A stretch of 54,920 nucleotides of DNA from the NCBI GenBank assembly GCA_035946615.1, contig DASYZB010000108.1, forward strand, positions 1-54,920, in the 5' to 3' direction. A program made the position numbers and the translations under genes. Positions 46,127 through 54,920 of this stretch are shown one piece after another; the first letter of the stretch is position 1; the number at the start of each line of letters is the position of its first letter. The DNA comes from Verrucomicrobiia bacterium (GTDB taxonomy: Bacteria; Verrucomicrobiota; Verrucomicrobiia; Limisphaerales; UBA8199). Below the pieces are notes generated by a model. That model had not been told where the DNA came from. It saw nothing but the letters and a program-made list of their open reading frames with translations, and ran no database searches.

Positions 46127-48715
46127 TCACCATCCGAAGAACCGATACGGGTCGTCCCACTCGGTGGGGTGGGTGAGGTACAGGCCGTCAAGCCAACGAC
46201 CGGCGCTTGGGTCGGGGATCGGCTCAAAACGCACATCAGCGAGCCACAGTTTGCCGGTGCCATTGAACCAGATCTGGAACTTTGTGCCTTTGGTGGCGGT
46301 GTCATTGGCTTGGAGGACGAACGAGTTGGTCTGCCATTCCGCTTTTGGCGCGAAGGTTTGATAGTCAAGCAGGGCTTGCCAATTGGCCGTATTTTGCACC
46401 GTCCAGGTGATCTCCCTGGCGGTCAGGCCCTTGGCCCTGGTGCGGAGTGATAGCCGATACCACTGGGCGCGTCGGATGGGCACGTCGTGCTGGGCAAGCA
46501 TAACTTCAGGCGGCTTGGCGCCCTTCGCAATGGATGGCACGGTGATGACTTGAGTCCAGCCGCCTCCCGTCCTGTCCAATTTTTCCCGTGTACAGAGAGC
46601 GCCTTTGGGGCTCGCGCTGAACTCCCATTCGTCGGCCACTCCCTCGCCGTTGGCAGCGGCACTGAAATCCCCATTTCTGATGAGCGACGGCCCGTTGACT
46701 CCGCCCACCGGTTCACTGAACCGCTCCAGCAGTGGTGTCGAGCCATCCACCCCGAGGTTTCCCAGGAGCCGGCTGACGGCGAACGAGGCGCGCCGGAAAG
46801 TGCGGCGTTGGTTAAAGTGCTCGGGGGTCTGGTCGAAGGACCACGGCGTGAGTTGGCAGAAGACAACCTTCCCAAGGGTTGCCAGCACCCCATCGCCATA
46901 CACCGTTGCACCCGCGCTCACGAGGGGTAGTTGGCGTGGGTCGCGGTTATGCACGTCGGCTGGGGAAACCCCCACCAACAGGGAATCGGCCCTGAATGGA
47001 GCAAAGGCGGCCGCGATATGCTCTGCGGATTTCATTGTCACCTTTGTTGGCAGGAACGAGTTTGCCTCGCCCTGGTCGAGTCCGAGGGCCAGAACGCGGC
47101 CTCCCGCTTGAATCCAATCCGTCGTGGCTGCGGCATTCGCAGCGAGCGCGCGGTCTCCGCCCGGCGCCACTATGAGCACTTGGTCCTCTGCTGGCGGTTC
47201 TCCTTTGAAGGGTGCGGCATCAATCCCGCAAGCTGTCAGCCATGCCTGGCCGGCAGGGTCGCCAGCATACATCGCGGTGCGTCTCGGTTCGGGGCGCCAG
47301 GCGGCCACATACCGCAGGATGTTGTTCGCCAGGGTCTCGGCGGCTGGCTCGCTCTCGGTGCGCGCGGTCACATCCATTTGGCAGAAAAGGACCATGCCGC
47401 GGCCCTCTCGGTATTCGAGCAACGGGCTGTATTGGAGGGCATAACCGCCATCAAGGATTGGCAGGAAATCGCCCCGAGTCGGTTTCTCAATCAGCACCGA
47501 GGCGACGTCACCCCAGTTGCCGCAGCGCCATAGACGGGTGACTTCCAGACCGCACCAGCGCACGGTGGGTGCGCCACTGTACCGTGGACTCAACTTGTAA
47601 TCCAGGACAGGAGATAACAGCGTGGAAGCGCCGCGCCAATCGCGAAGGTTTTCAGCCTTAAGTCCGACCAGCAGCGGGCTATCCGGCACGCGCGGCCAGA
47701 CCTGTCGCAGCCAGTATTCCTCGACCTTAAAGCCAAGCCGTTTTTCCAGCGCGCTGGCGGTCTGCTCGAACACGATAACCTTAAGGCCGTCGCGGACACG
47801 TTCGAGAGCGGGCGCGGGTTCGTTCACCGTGAGGGCGCCTTTGCCAATCACCAATACGTCAAAGGCCTCAAGGTCCGCCGCAGCATCCACCAAGCGAAAA
47901 GAAACCCCGAGCCCAGCCAGCCATTTGGCCGTCCGACCGGGTGGGTCAAAGAGCGCCGTTCGCGAATTCAGGCGCGGCGGCGCCGGACGCGGAATAACAT
48001 CGAGCGTGAAGGCGTCGTCCTGTCTCTCGCCGGTGCTGGAACTAAACGCTGCATCGATTCGGTAATGGCCCGGCGCCTGGTTTGCGGGAAGCTTGATGAT
48101 GACCGGGACACGCACCTGGTCGCCGGCAGGCACAGTGAGCTGCTGAGCGCCGGAAATTGCTGGCGCGAGATCGGTGGACCACCAGGCTTGTCCGTTGAGC
48201 GTGAGTCGGGTGTTATTGATCACGATGAGCTGCTTTTCAACCGTTTCACCGGGATAGAAAGTATGGTCCTTGGTGGTGAAATGCTCCGGTTTGCCGGCGA
48301 GCCAAGCCAGCAGTGGCATGTTATTCCGCAGCAAAGACTGGGCCGTGGGTAAGGCGATCCAGTCGGACCGCTTGTAGGCCAAATCGAACCGGGCATACGT
48401 GCGGTCAATAAAATCGGGGCTGTAGCCGGGGCGCTGGACGTTGTCCCAATCGACGGGAAGTTCCAGGCGCTGGTGCTGGAAGCCATCGCGCAATTTCCAG
48501 AAGCGATCATGCTCCCAGGGTGAATTGCCCGAAAGGCCCCAGGTGCGGAACGCGCGCCAGTTATCGGTGGTGTAGGCGGCCTGCACGGGCTGCAACTCGT
48601 CTAATCGGGCGTCGCCCACCGGGAAGGGATAGTCCCAGCGATGCCAGCCGCGCCGTTGCCGGAACTGCTGCGCCTCCCAGCGCAGGTTGCGCTTTTCCCT
48701 GTCAGTAGGCCGCAT
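46127..48715 (-). CDS. C-terminal part of a frameshifted large GH2-type protein
   Basis: The frame is open from within the preceding gene. I mark it from the ATG at 48715 (MRPTDREKRNLRWEA), which overlaps the UGA of the upstream part. Sequence continuing the barrel is clear at once (REKRNLRWEAQQF, RGWHRWDYPFPVGDARLDEL). An Ig-like region follows (about 150-260, KDHTFYPGETVEKQLIVINN), then two alpha/beta flavodoxin-like regions (FDVLVIGKGALTVNE, GRVLALGLDQGEANS). The last is a carbohydrate-binding-like beta domain (SLIRNGDFSAAANGEGVADE ... WFNGTGKLWLADVRF). Together with the upstream part it makes one protein of about 1480 residues. Whether it is expressed as such is unknown. Confidence 0.65.
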   Translation of the reverse strand: MRPTDREKRNLRWEAQQFRQRRGWHRWDYPFPVGDARLDELQPVQAAYTTDNWRAFRTWGLSGNSPWEHDRFWKLRDGFQHQRLELPVDWDNVQRPGYSPDFIDRTYARFDLAYKRSDWIALPTAQSLLRNNMPLLAWLAGKPEHFTTKDHTFYPGETVEKQLIVINNTRLTLNGQAWWSTDLAPAISGAQQLTVPAGDQVRVPVIIKLPANQAPGHYRIDAAFSSSTGERQDDAFTLDVIPRPAPPRLNSRTALFDPPGRTAKWLAGLGVSFRLVDAAADLEAFDVLVIGKGALTVNEPAPALERVRDGLKVIVFEQTASALEKRLGFKVEEYWLRQVWPRVPDSPLLVGLKAENLRDWRGASTLLSPVLDYKLSPRYSGAPTVRWCGLEVTRLWRCGNWGDVASVLIEKPTRGDFLPILDGGYALQYSPLLEYREGRGMVLFCQMDVTARTESEPAAETLANNILRYVAAWRPEPRRTAMYAGDPAGQAWLTACGIDAAPFKGEPPAEDQVLIVAPGGDRALAANAAATTDWIQAGGRVLALGLDQGEANSFLPTKVTMKSAEHIAAAFAPFRADSLLVGVSPADVHNRDPRQLPLVSAGATVYGDGVLATLGKVVFCQLTPWSFDQTPEHFNQRRTFRRASFAVSRLLGNLGVDGSTPLLERFSEPVGGVNGPSLIRNGDFSAAANGEGVADEWEFSASPKGALCTREKLDRTGGGWTQVITVPSIAKGAKPPEVMLAQHDVPIRRAQWYRLSLRTRAKGLTAREITWTVQNTANWQALLDYQTFAPKAEWQTNSFVLQANDTATKGTKFQIWFNGTGKLWLADVRFEPIPDPSAGRWLDGLYLTHPTEWDDPYRFFGW

Positions 48716-50570
48716 CACCCAGGAATTGAGCATTCCATTCGGCGACACAGTATTCCCAGGGCACAGCAGCGCTGCCGAACTCACGCTGGCCGTTGAACCA
48801 GCCGCGGTACATCGCCCAATCCCAGCCAAAGGGCGCGCCATACTCGACCAGCAGGAGGGGTTTGACCCCGGCGTTCGACCAGTGCTCGAACCAGTCGTCC
48901 AGCTCCTGAATGGGGACAAAGTTAGGGTAGAAATTGAGCGTGTACATCGCGCTGAGGTTGCCCGAGGAGTGGTGATAAACGACTCGAGTTGGGTCCAGCC
49001 GTTTCACAATGGCCTCACAACGCAATGCGCGAGAAGTGTTGCGCGCAGCCCACTGGTCCCGGCCATCGGTTAAACCGTCCATCGTCAGGGGGTTCATGTC
49101 CTCGTTGTAACCGGTGGCATTATGGCTCATCGCGTAAGCGACCACCGAGGGATGGCTGCCGGCGACGCCCACGTAAAACGCCGCGTGCCCCGCGTAGCCG
49201 TTGGTCTGGTCGGCCTCGGGACTTTCCCACTGATAGGCGCTGAAGTGCGGCTGGGACAAAGCCACCAGCATCCCGGTGTCATCGGCCGCGCGCAGGATTT
49301 CCTCGAAACTCAGGTGCGAGCCGGGTTCGCAGCCGTAGTTGTGGGTATAGACAAAGTTGATGCCGAAACTCTTCAAGCGCTCGAGGCTCTTTTTGGTTGC
49401 CGCATAGGTCGCCGCTGCCGCGCCAACGGCCGCGTTGTCCAGGGGGACCAGGGACAGGAACAACCGGGTGCCGTTAAGGTAGAAATCCCGGCCCCGAACC
49501 CAAAACTCACGGAATCCGAATTGAACAGGCAAGGCGGTGTCCGATGCCCGCCCGTTCGCATCGAGGAGTGACAACTCGGCGCGATATTGGTTTTGCGGGG
49601 TGTTAATGTCCCAGAGTTTGGGAGCCTTCCAGGCCGCCGAGAAACTCACGGAACCGTTTGTCACATCGATGACCCGGAAGCTCGGGCCGGTGAACTCCGC
49701 CACCTGCGCGCCCTCGTCCGTGATTCGGGCGCGCAGGCGATAGCGCCGGTCGGCGGCCAATCCAGCCAACCTGGTTTCAAAGGTGATCTGGCCCTGGCGC
49801 ACCGAGGTGGCGATGCGGACATCGCCCAGGCGCGCCCCAGCCGGTTCGCTGACCAGCCACGCGTCGCCGCAGAGGCCGCGGCGTTCAACCCTGCCCTTGC
49901 GTTGCCGGGCGGTGTTGGTGTCGCTGTAGGATTCCAGCACGGCATTGAGCGGCATGGCTATAACCAGCAGGCTCAGGACATGTGTGGCCCCCGGACGCAC
50001 CGCACCCGAAAGGTCCACCTGGCCTCCTGGAAAGCGGATTTCGCCCACCTGGCGGCCATCCACATATACGGCTGCGTAGGAATTCAGATACTTCAAATCG
50101 AGGCTGATGCGTCTGCCGGCCCAGTTTGTGGGAATGGTGATCGTCCGTTCGTACCAGGCGCTCCTGACTTCGGCGAGATTTGTGTTCGTCCAATCCGGAT
50201 GCCGGTAGAGCGTTTGGTAATCGCTCTGCAAGTAGTCCTCGATGCCCGGCCAGCAAGCAGGGACCTTGTAGTAACCCCAAGCCGTGGCTGGCGCTTGTCG
50301 AGCGTTCTCCGTCGCTGGTTGCCAGCGCCAAAGTCCATTGATGCAAAGCCGTTCGCGAGTGGGGGTGGTCTCGCGCCAAGCCTTGTTCAGGTCCCATACC
50401 GCTTTAACTCCCGATGGCAGGTCCGCGGCTGCGCTGTCAGAGACCGCTGCCCGGCAAGTCAACGCGAACATCGCCACGAACGCGCCGACGAGAACGCCCC
50501 AGACGCGGTTAGCTGGGGTGCTATTGGATGCATGAGAGGGCAGGGTGCCGGGCGGGTCGGAGCTTGTCAT
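48702..50570 (-). CDS. GH2-type beta-galactosidase-like protein, N-terminal and catalytic part
   Basis: The ATG at 50570 follows an AGGA ribosome site. A signal peptide is visible (VWGVLVGAFVAMFALTCRAAV). The 622 residues contain a GH2 sugar-binding jelly roll (WYERTITIPTNWAGRRISLDLKY), an Ig-like domain, and a TIM-barrel starting REFWVRGRDFYLNGTRLFLS. The expected acid lies in SHNATGYNEDMNP and the nucleophile in KPLLLVEYGAPFGWDW. The frame ends in UGA at 48702-48704, right after the barrel's last conserved strand (FLGDAAY). The barrel's tail and further domains continue in the +1 frame. The enzyme is probably exported and acts on beta-linked plant or microbial glycans. Confidence 0.7.
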   Translation of the reverse strand: MTSSDPPGTLPSHASNSTPANRVWGVLVGAFVAMFALTCRAAVSDSAAADLPSGVKAVWDLNKAWRETTPTRERLCINGLWRWQPATENARQAPATAWGYYKVPACWPGIEDYLQSDYQTLYRHPDWTNTNLAEVRSAWYERTITIPTNWAGRRISLDLKYLNSYAAVYVDGRQVGEIRFPGGQVDLSGAVRPGATHVLSLLVIAMPLNAVLESYSDTNTARQRKGRVERRGLCGDAWLVSEPAGARLGDVRIATSVRQGQITFETRLAGLAADRRYRLRARITDEGAQVAEFTGPSFRVIDVTNGSVSFSAAWKAPKLWDINTPQNQYRAELSLLDANGRASDTALPVQFGFREFWVRGRDFYLNGTRLFLSLVPLDNAAVGAAAATYAATKKSLERLKSFGINFVYTHNYGCEPGSHLSFEEILRAADDTGMLVALSQPHFSAYQWESPEADQTNGYAGHAAFYVGVAGSHPSVVAYAMSHNATGYNEDMNPLTMDGLTDGRDQWAARNTSRALRCEAIVKRLDPTRVVYHHSSGNLSAMYTLNFYPNFVPIQELDDWFEHWSNAGVKPLLLVEYGAPFGWDWAMYRGWFNGQREFGSAAVPWEYCVAEWNAQFLGDAAY

Positions 50571-51230
50571 AGCTGTCTGTCCTAATAAGCAGAATCGGCG
50601 TGCCAAGCAAGCATCGTTCTCGTCCTCTTCCTCGCCCCCGTGCTCGAATCTTTAAAAAAGAGATCGCCTTCCTGTTCGACCGTGAAGAGTTTGCTTTCGA
50701 TCCTCGCTCCTTGCAGCCAGGGAAGCGGAGTCCGACTTTGAGGAGCGAGTGCAGCCGTCCCTCCGGCACTAATTGCAAGCCCGGATGTCACCCAACGTTA
50801 AAACGTTGGGCTATTCTCGGGTGCCCCTCCGGGACAAGGATTGCCAGCCACAAATCTATGGGCATTGACTGTGGGCATTCATATCCCCATGAACGCGGGC
50901 GATTTACCTACGGCGGGAATTCCTCGTGCTGGTGGGTAGCACAGCTATTGACACAAAGGGAATTCGGCGGCGCGAGCCCGATGCCAACGGAGCGCCTGAG
51001 AGAGCTTTTTGGCACCGACACGCCGGCGCGCGCGATGGCGAGAGCAACTTGAAGATTCCGAACACGGACGCAAGGGGCGCACACGGAGTTAACCCCAATG
51101 AAAAATCTGTTCCGGCGGAATCTGGCCTTTCCAAAAGCCGGCGGATATGCACAATGAGACAAGGTGATTGGAATGACGAGAACCTTCCCTAACCCACCTG
51201 CCCCTGTTGAAAGCAACACACAGGAGATTT
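50571..51230. other. long intergenic region with one hairpin repeat, no convincing gene
   Basis: About 660 bp. Small ORFs on both strands lack ribosome sites and recognisable products. A 20-bp perfect hairpin occurs at 50791-50810 and is followed by GGGTGCCCCTCCGGGAC. This looks like a dispersed repeat plus decayed sequence. Confidence 0.45.
50791..50810. repeat. 20-bp hairpin repeat
   Basis: CCCAACGTTAAAACGTTGGG is a 9-bp perfect stem with a two-base loop. I recall very similar words in other verrucomicrobial and planctomycete intergenic regions, but have not checked. Confidence 0.8.
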
Positions 51231-52457
51231 ATGAGCGCACTTACGGTTGAGGGGGCTAAAACTGTTCCCCCGGCTGCGGGCGCTTCGTTGCCGGGGCGTC
51301 TTGGTTCGATGGATGCCTATCGCGGGCTGGTCATGCTCCTGATGATGGGCGAGGTCCTGAGCTTTTCCCATGTGGCCCGGGCGCGACCAGACAGCCTTTT
51401 TTGGCGGTTCCTGGCCCATCACCAGAGCCATGTGGAATGGACCGGTTGCTCGCTACACGACCTCATCCAGCCCTCGTTCTCGTTCCTGGTCGGGGTGGCA
51501 TTGCCTTTCTCGCTAGCCAGCCGTATCGCGCGAGGCCAATCGCGGGCGCGAATGACGATCCACGCCTTCTGGCGCGCGCTCGTCCTCATTTTGCTGGGTG
51601 TTTTCCTCCGCTCCATCGACAGATCTCAAACGTACTGGACCTTTGAAGATACCCTGACGCAGATCGGCATGGGTTATGGGATTCTGTTCCTGCTCGGGTT
51701 CCGCCCGGCGCGGGACGAGTGGATTGCTCTGGGGGTCCTCCTGGTTGGATATTGGGCCGCCTTCGCGCTCTACCCGCTGCCCTGGCCTGATTTCGATTAT
51801 ACGAAGGTCGGTGTTCCAAAGGACTGGCCGCACCTGATGACTGGTTTCGCCGCGCATTGGAACAAGAACAGCGACTTTGCGTGGGCGTTTGATACGTGGT
51901 TTTTGAATCTCTTTCCGCGTGAGCACCCGTTTTTGTATAATGACGGTGGGTATGCCACGTTGAGTTTCATTCCCACACTGGGCACGATGGTTCTGGGCTT
52001 AATTGCGGGCGGGGTGCTGCGCAGCCAACGCGAGCCGCTGGCCAAAGTGAGATGGCTGGCCACAGCCGGAGTCATCGGATTGGTCTTGGGCGCGGCGCTG
52101 GGCTGGCTGGGCATTTGCCCGGTAGTCAAACGTATCTGGACGCCAAGCTGGACGCTATTCAGCGGCGGTTGGTGTTTCCTGCTGCTGGCCGGATTTTATG
52201 TGGTCATGGATGTTTGGGGGCGCAAGCGGTGGGCGTTTGCCCTGGTGGTTATCGGAATGAACTCGATTGCGGCCTATTGCATCGCCCATTTGTTCGAGGG
52301 ATTTGTATCGAGCAGTCTCAACACGCACCTGGGTTCGCATATTTTCCTGGCCTTCGGGTCGGCGTATGCGCCCCCCTTGCATGGGGCGGCGGTGCTGCTT
52401 GTATTCTGGCTGATGCTTTACTGGATGTACCGCCGGAAGATATTTTTGAGGATTTAG
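51231..52457 (+). CDS. DUF5009/NagX-like membrane acyltransferase family protein
   Basis: The ATG at 51231 follows CAGGAGATTT and gives 408 residues. There are about ten hydrophobic segments. The family signature near the N-terminus is present: [20 protein letters not shown], then [26 protein letters not shown] (near residues 70-95). [26 protein letters not shown] follows. Bacterial members resemble heparan-alpha-glucosaminide N-acetyltransferase and probably move an acetyl group across the membrane to a sugar. Its 3' end overlaps the convergent DoxX-like gene by three bases. Confidence 0.85.
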   Translation: MSALTVEGAKTVPPAAGASLPGRLGSMDAYRGLVMLLMMGEVLSFSHVARARPDSLFWRFLAHHQSHVEWTGCSLHDLIQPSFSFLVGVALPFSLASRIARGQSRARMTIHAFWRALVLILLGVFLRSIDRSQTYWTFEDTLTQIGMGYGILFLLGFRPARDEWIALGVLLVGYWAAFALYPLPWPDFDYTKVGVPKDWPHLMTGFAAHWNKNSDFAWAFDTWFLNLFPREHPFLYNDGGYATLSFIPTLGTMVLGLIAGGVLRSQREPLAKVRWLATAGVIGLVLGAALGWLGICPVVKRIWTPSWTLFSGGWCFLLLAGFYVVMDVWGRKRWAFALVVIGMNSIAAYCIAHLFEGFVSSSLNTHLGSHIFLAFGSAYAPPLHGAAVLLVFWLMLYWMYRRKIFLRI

Positions 52458-53011
52458 AAAATTCCGAACCGGAGAGAGAACCGTCTCCGGCCTGAGACGG
52501 CGAGCCACGCGGCGAGCACGATTAACAAAACGTTCTCGGCGAGCTTATGGCATATCCAGACCGCGCCGGCGCCGCAGCCGCAATCAAACCGGATGGCGCA
52601 AAGGGGCAATTTCTGGGCGGCAGCCAGGGCCAAGGCATGCCGGAGCACCACGGCTGTGAAAGGCGCCAGCATCATCACGAGCACCAAACTTGCCCCCCGG
52701 ACTGCCACGCCGGCCAGCAACAGCAGGCCGCAAAAAACCTCGAACCAGGGGAGGGTTGCAGCGATTGAATTCAATAGGAACGGACTGGCAACCAGCTCAT
52801 ACTGCCGCACGAGTTTGAGGAACTCGACCGGGTGCAGCGCCTTGTTCAAGCCCAGGTAAACAAAGAGGACGCCCAGGCTCCACCGGGCCAGCACGGCGGC
52901 CACATCCCAAAGGCCATTCTTCCAGGCGCAACCTGTCGGCTCGTGCGGCGTCTGGCCAGGGGCCGCCGGACCATTTGCAAGTTTCGATGTGGAACAATCA
53001 CCCTCGACCAT
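52454..53011 (-). CDS. DoxX/MauE-like membrane protein
   Basis: The ATG at 53011 comes 1 bp after the rhodanese stop and gives 185 residues. Four hydrophobic helices follow a short cytoplasmic N-terminus: [60 protein letters not shown] and [19 protein letters not shown] conserved Cys pair occurs in [13 protein letters not shown] near residue 150, the motif seen in MauE-type proteins, which are thought to handle disulfides. It is the third gene of a DUF1573-rhodanese-DoxX transcript. Confidence 0.78.
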   Translation of the reverse strand: MVEGDCSTSKLANGPAAPGQTPHEPTGCAWKNGLWDVAAVLARWSLGVLFVYLGLNKALHPVEFLKLVRQYELVASPFLLNSIAATLPWFEVFCGLLLLAGVAVRGASLVLVMMLAPFTAVVLRHALALAAAQKLPLCAIRFDCGCGAGAVWICHKLAENVLLIVLAAWLAVSGRRRFSLRFGIF

Positions 53012-53012
53012 T

Positions 53013-53627
53013 TTAATGGGCTTTCTGAATGTCGCCGCTATTGCGCGCCCCAACTTCAATCGGCAGGCCATTGGAAGACCATTCCGTAATCCCGCCGCCA
53101 TAGACGAAGAGCTTTTCCTTTGGCACGTCGGCTGCCGCCAGGAAACTGGCCGCCTCCTTGCTGTCTTCGCACTCGCCGCCATTGCAATAGACCAGAATCT
53201 GTTGCGCCAATTGGCAGGCAGGCAGCACATCTGAAAGATATTTATCCGGGTAATACCGATCGAATTCATAAGCCCCCGGGATGTGGCCGCCACGATAATG
53301 CTCCTCATCACGGGCGTCGATAAAGAGGATCAAATTCTGATTGCGCCCCGGGTCGTGGAACAACCGCAAGGCCTCATTGCCATCGGCGAAGTGAAAGCCC
53401 AGCTCGCGGATTTGCGAGGCGAGGGCTGCTGCTGTCGATGTCGGAGCCGCAACCGCCCGGGCAGGGGATGGATTTGTGAACTCATCGGCAGGACTAAGAG
53501 CGGGATGGTCATGTGGAAAATAGTTCCTGCCCAGGCTCAGCCCTCGTGGTGAAAGGCCGTTGGCCACGAAAGACAAGGCCATGCCGAGACAGGCCACCAA
53601 AAGCCCCTCGAGCAAAACTTTCCTCAC
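53013..53627 (-). CDS. membrane-anchored rhodanese-domain protein
   Basis: The product is 204 residues. A hydrophobic N-terminal segment (VLLEGLLVACLGMALSFVANG) is a signal anchor. The rhodanese domain spans about 75-195: LILFIDARDEEHYRGGHIPGA, the active-site loop VYCNGGECEDSKEAA with the catalytic Cys first in CNGGEC, and LFVYGGGITEWSSNGLPIE. The loop's second Cys could form a disulfide with the first. Such proteins carry persulfide sulfur. With a DUF1573 protein before it (11 bp) and a Cys-pair DoxX protein after it (1 bp), an envelope thiol or sulfur-transfer role is plausible. Confidence 0.85.
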   Translation of the reverse strand: MRKVLLEGLLVACLGMALSFVANGLSPRGLSLGRNYFPHDHPALSPADEFTNPSPARAVAAPTSTAAALASQIRELGFHFADGNEALRLFHDPGRNQNLILFIDARDEEHYRGGHIPGAYEFDRYYPDKYLSDVLPACQLAQQILVYCNGGECEDSKEAASFLAAADVPKEKLFVYGGGITEWSSNGLPIEVGARNSGDIQKAH

Positions 53628-53638
53628 AGGGCGCTCCC

Positions 53639-54784
53639 TTACTGAACCGCTTTGGCTGTAGGCGCAATGGCCGTCGGGGGGTTTGGCATTGGCGGGCGGC
53701 CAAGGAACCGGGATGGGGCCAGTTGCGGCGCGCGGCCTGCCTGGAAGATCGGCACCTGGATTAAAGGGACGTGCGGATTGTTCGATTTAGCGGTGAACGC
53801 CACATGCTGGCCGGGAGGGATTTCGAATCCCGCAGGGAAGGTCAACTGGACAGCGTACAGCCGGCCCGGTTGCATCTCCTGGACCTGGACCTGGACCGGA
53901 GCCCCTGGGGCGTTGACCGTCGGGTCAGAGAGCGTCAGCGCATTGGTGCTATTGTTCTGAATGGTGAGCCGCGCGTTTGTCGGATTGCTGGAAGGGGCAT
54001 TGAGGGTGAGTTGACTGGGATAAAGATTCAGCGGCGGACGCACATTAGCCCAAAAAAGGACGTCGATTGTCGGGGTGCTGGCAGAGGTCGTTTTCAAGGT
54101 GATTTTCCCACTCACGTTTCCCGGCCCCAAAGGTGGGACTGCTGTGATGGTCACTTCGTACTGCCTGCCGAACTCGTTTGTCCTGAGTTCCGCTCGAAAG
54201 GAGCGGTTATTGGACTCCGGGTCCATGACGATCAGGGGTTCAGCCATATTGTTTGTAATGCGCGCGGTGGTCGATGCAGTCGGTTCATCCGGAGAGACAT
54301 TGAGCATCGGATAGGGAGGGGAAATCTCGATCGGCCTCCAAATGGTGCCTTTGAGTTGGAGCACAACTGTCGGCTGGCTTTTATCGTTTGAGGCAACGCT
54401 GATAGTCTTGAAGACCGGGCCGTTAAAATGGTCGCTGGCCATTTGAATAGGGATTTCGCCGGTCCCCCCGGGCAGGACTTTTCGGGTCCATTGGCCGGCG
54501 GTGGTGCAGCCGCAGGAGGGCTGCACATGGCTTATTTCCAGCACGCCGGTGCCGACATTGGTAAAAATATAGGTGTATTTGACTAACTCACCGGCTTTTG
54601 CTCGCCCGAAATCGTGGATGCTCGAGGCGAATTGAATCTTGGCGGCCGTGTGGTTTGTGCCGGGTATCTGGGGCGCGGGCGTGGCTGGTGTTGGCGCCAG
54701 AGGCGGATCGTGCGGAACAGCCAGGGCGGCTTGCAACCCGGCCAGCAACAGGCCGAGTACCGTGCTTTTAATTATTGTGCGCAT
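53639..54784 (-). CDS. secreted DUF1573 protein
   Basis: The product is 381 residues with a signal peptide (STVLGLLLAGLQAALAVP). The DUF1573 domain lies at about 50-150: IQFASSIHDFGRAKAGELVKY, TNVGTGVLEISHVQPSCGCTT and LPGGTGEIPIQM. The Cys pair in PSCGCTT is the family's hallmark. More Ig-like beta domains follow to the end, including VISxASND-type and ITNNMAEPL strands. The C-terminus is proline-rich. It is the first gene of the three-gene unit and is probably periplasmic. Confidence 0.85.
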   Translation of the reverse strand: MRTIIKSTVLGLLLAGLQAALAVPHDPPLAPTPATPAPQIPGTNHTAAKIQFASSIHDFGRAKAGELVKYTYIFTNVGTGVLEISHVQPSCGCTTAGQWTRKVLPGGTGEIPIQMASDHFNGPVFKTISVASNDKSQPTVVLQLKGTIWRPIEISPPYPMLNVSPDEPTASTTARITNNMAEPLIVMDPESNNRSFRAELRTNEFGRQYEVTITAVPPLGPGNVSGKITLKTTSASTPTIDVLFWANVRPPLNLYPSQLTLNAPSSNPTNARLTIQNNSTNALTLSDPTVNAPGAPVQVQVQEMQPGRLYAVQLTFPAGFEIPPGQHVAFTAKSNNPHVPLIQVPIFQAGRAPQLAPSRFLGRPPMPNPPTAIAPTAKAVQ

Positions 54785-54873
54785 ATTACTTTTTTGCTCT
54801 TTAAATCATCTCAAAGACTGTCCGAGAAGGAAAGCTCATTCTGGGTCATGTTGGGCGCATCTTGACACTGCCA

Positions 54874-54897
54874 CCGGAACGCCGGCTTCAGCCGGCA
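54874..54897. repeat. 24-bp palindromic dispersed repeat, copy 2
   Basis: This is the reverse complement of the element at 32315-32338, identical over 24 bp. It lies about 90 bp upstream of the DUF1573 start at the right end of the window. Confidence 0.85.
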
Positions 54898-54920
54898 GCC
54901 AGTGTGTAATTCACCACCCC

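Noticed and set aside
1-54920. CRISPR arrays, integrase-bounded islands and phage genes
   Set aside because: No regularly spaced repeats, integrase, capsid or terminase-like proteins were seen in the window.

Overview
The window is about 55 kb of high-GC bacterial chromosome, read here as a member of the Verrucomicrobiota, most likely a Pedosphaera/Limisphaerales-type soil or freshwater lineage. This is inferred from gene content and not proven. Supporting features are paired ECF-sigma and Hanks-kinase genes with a zinc-ribbon N-terminus, BlaI plus M56 peptidase pairs, large secreted glycosidases, DUF1573/rhodanese/DoxX operons, Wza/Wzc exopolysaccharide genes, and many short dispersed palindromic repeats. 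No rRNA, intact tRNA, CRISPR array, prophage or intact insertion sequence was seen.

Layout. 1-1500: a partial membrane protein and a decayed IS91-type transposase. 1.6-9.7 kb: a secreted BNR-repeat protein, the site-2 protease RseP, a ClpX-like ATPase convergent to it, a DUF4202 protein, and a reverse-strand group of envelope or stress proteins (PRC-barrel, BON lipoprotein, DUF3309) next to a NarL-type response regulator. 9.8-12.5 kb: a GH9 glycosidase. 12.7-16.4 kb: a tightly coupled exopolysaccharide cluster (GT4 glycosyltransferase, priming sugar transferase, beta-helix nucleotidyltransferase-like protein, PP2C phosphatase). 16.4-19.4 kb: a tandem-domain esterase and a cupin. 19.6-22.3 kb: a BlaI repressor and BlaR1-like M56 peptidase behind a promoter with twin palindromic operators. 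22.5-23.3 kb: a two-gene module resembling a toxin-antitoxin pair and a broken small membrane gene. 23.3-26.6 kb: an ECF sigma factor and a Ser/Thr kinase.

27.6-31.7 kb: a beta-barrel, Wza-like and Wzc-like export operon that probably serves the same exopolysaccharide as the 12.7 kb cluster. No flippase or polymerase lies in the window. 31.9-36.6 kb: a small hypothetical gene, a ClC channel divergent from a MarR regulator with a palindromic operator between them, a DUF4142 protein with a clear terminator, and a membrane protein. 36.6-42.9 kb (reverse strand): a run of MFS/spermidine-synthase-like fusion, thrS, a membrane protein and an unusual secreted TIM-barrel-like protein. 42.9-45.9 kb: a HemX-like protein, hemA and hemC form a tetrapyrrole operon, followed by mini-ORFs and a 30-bp inverted repeat. 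46.1-50.6 kb: a very large GH2-type glycosidase interrupted by a frameshift. 51.2-54.8 kb: a DUF5009 acyltransferase-like membrane protein convergent with a DUF1573-rhodanese-DoxX operon whose three products all carry paired-cysteine motifs.

The most notable items are an octamer tandem repeat that lengthens the catalytic domain of threonyl-tRNA synthetase in frame, the frameshifted GH2 gene with an overlapping restart codon, the thiol-motif operon at the right end, the twin BlaI operators, and a 24-bp palindromic repeat present twice in the window. All functional calls come from reading motifs by eye. No database search was run.
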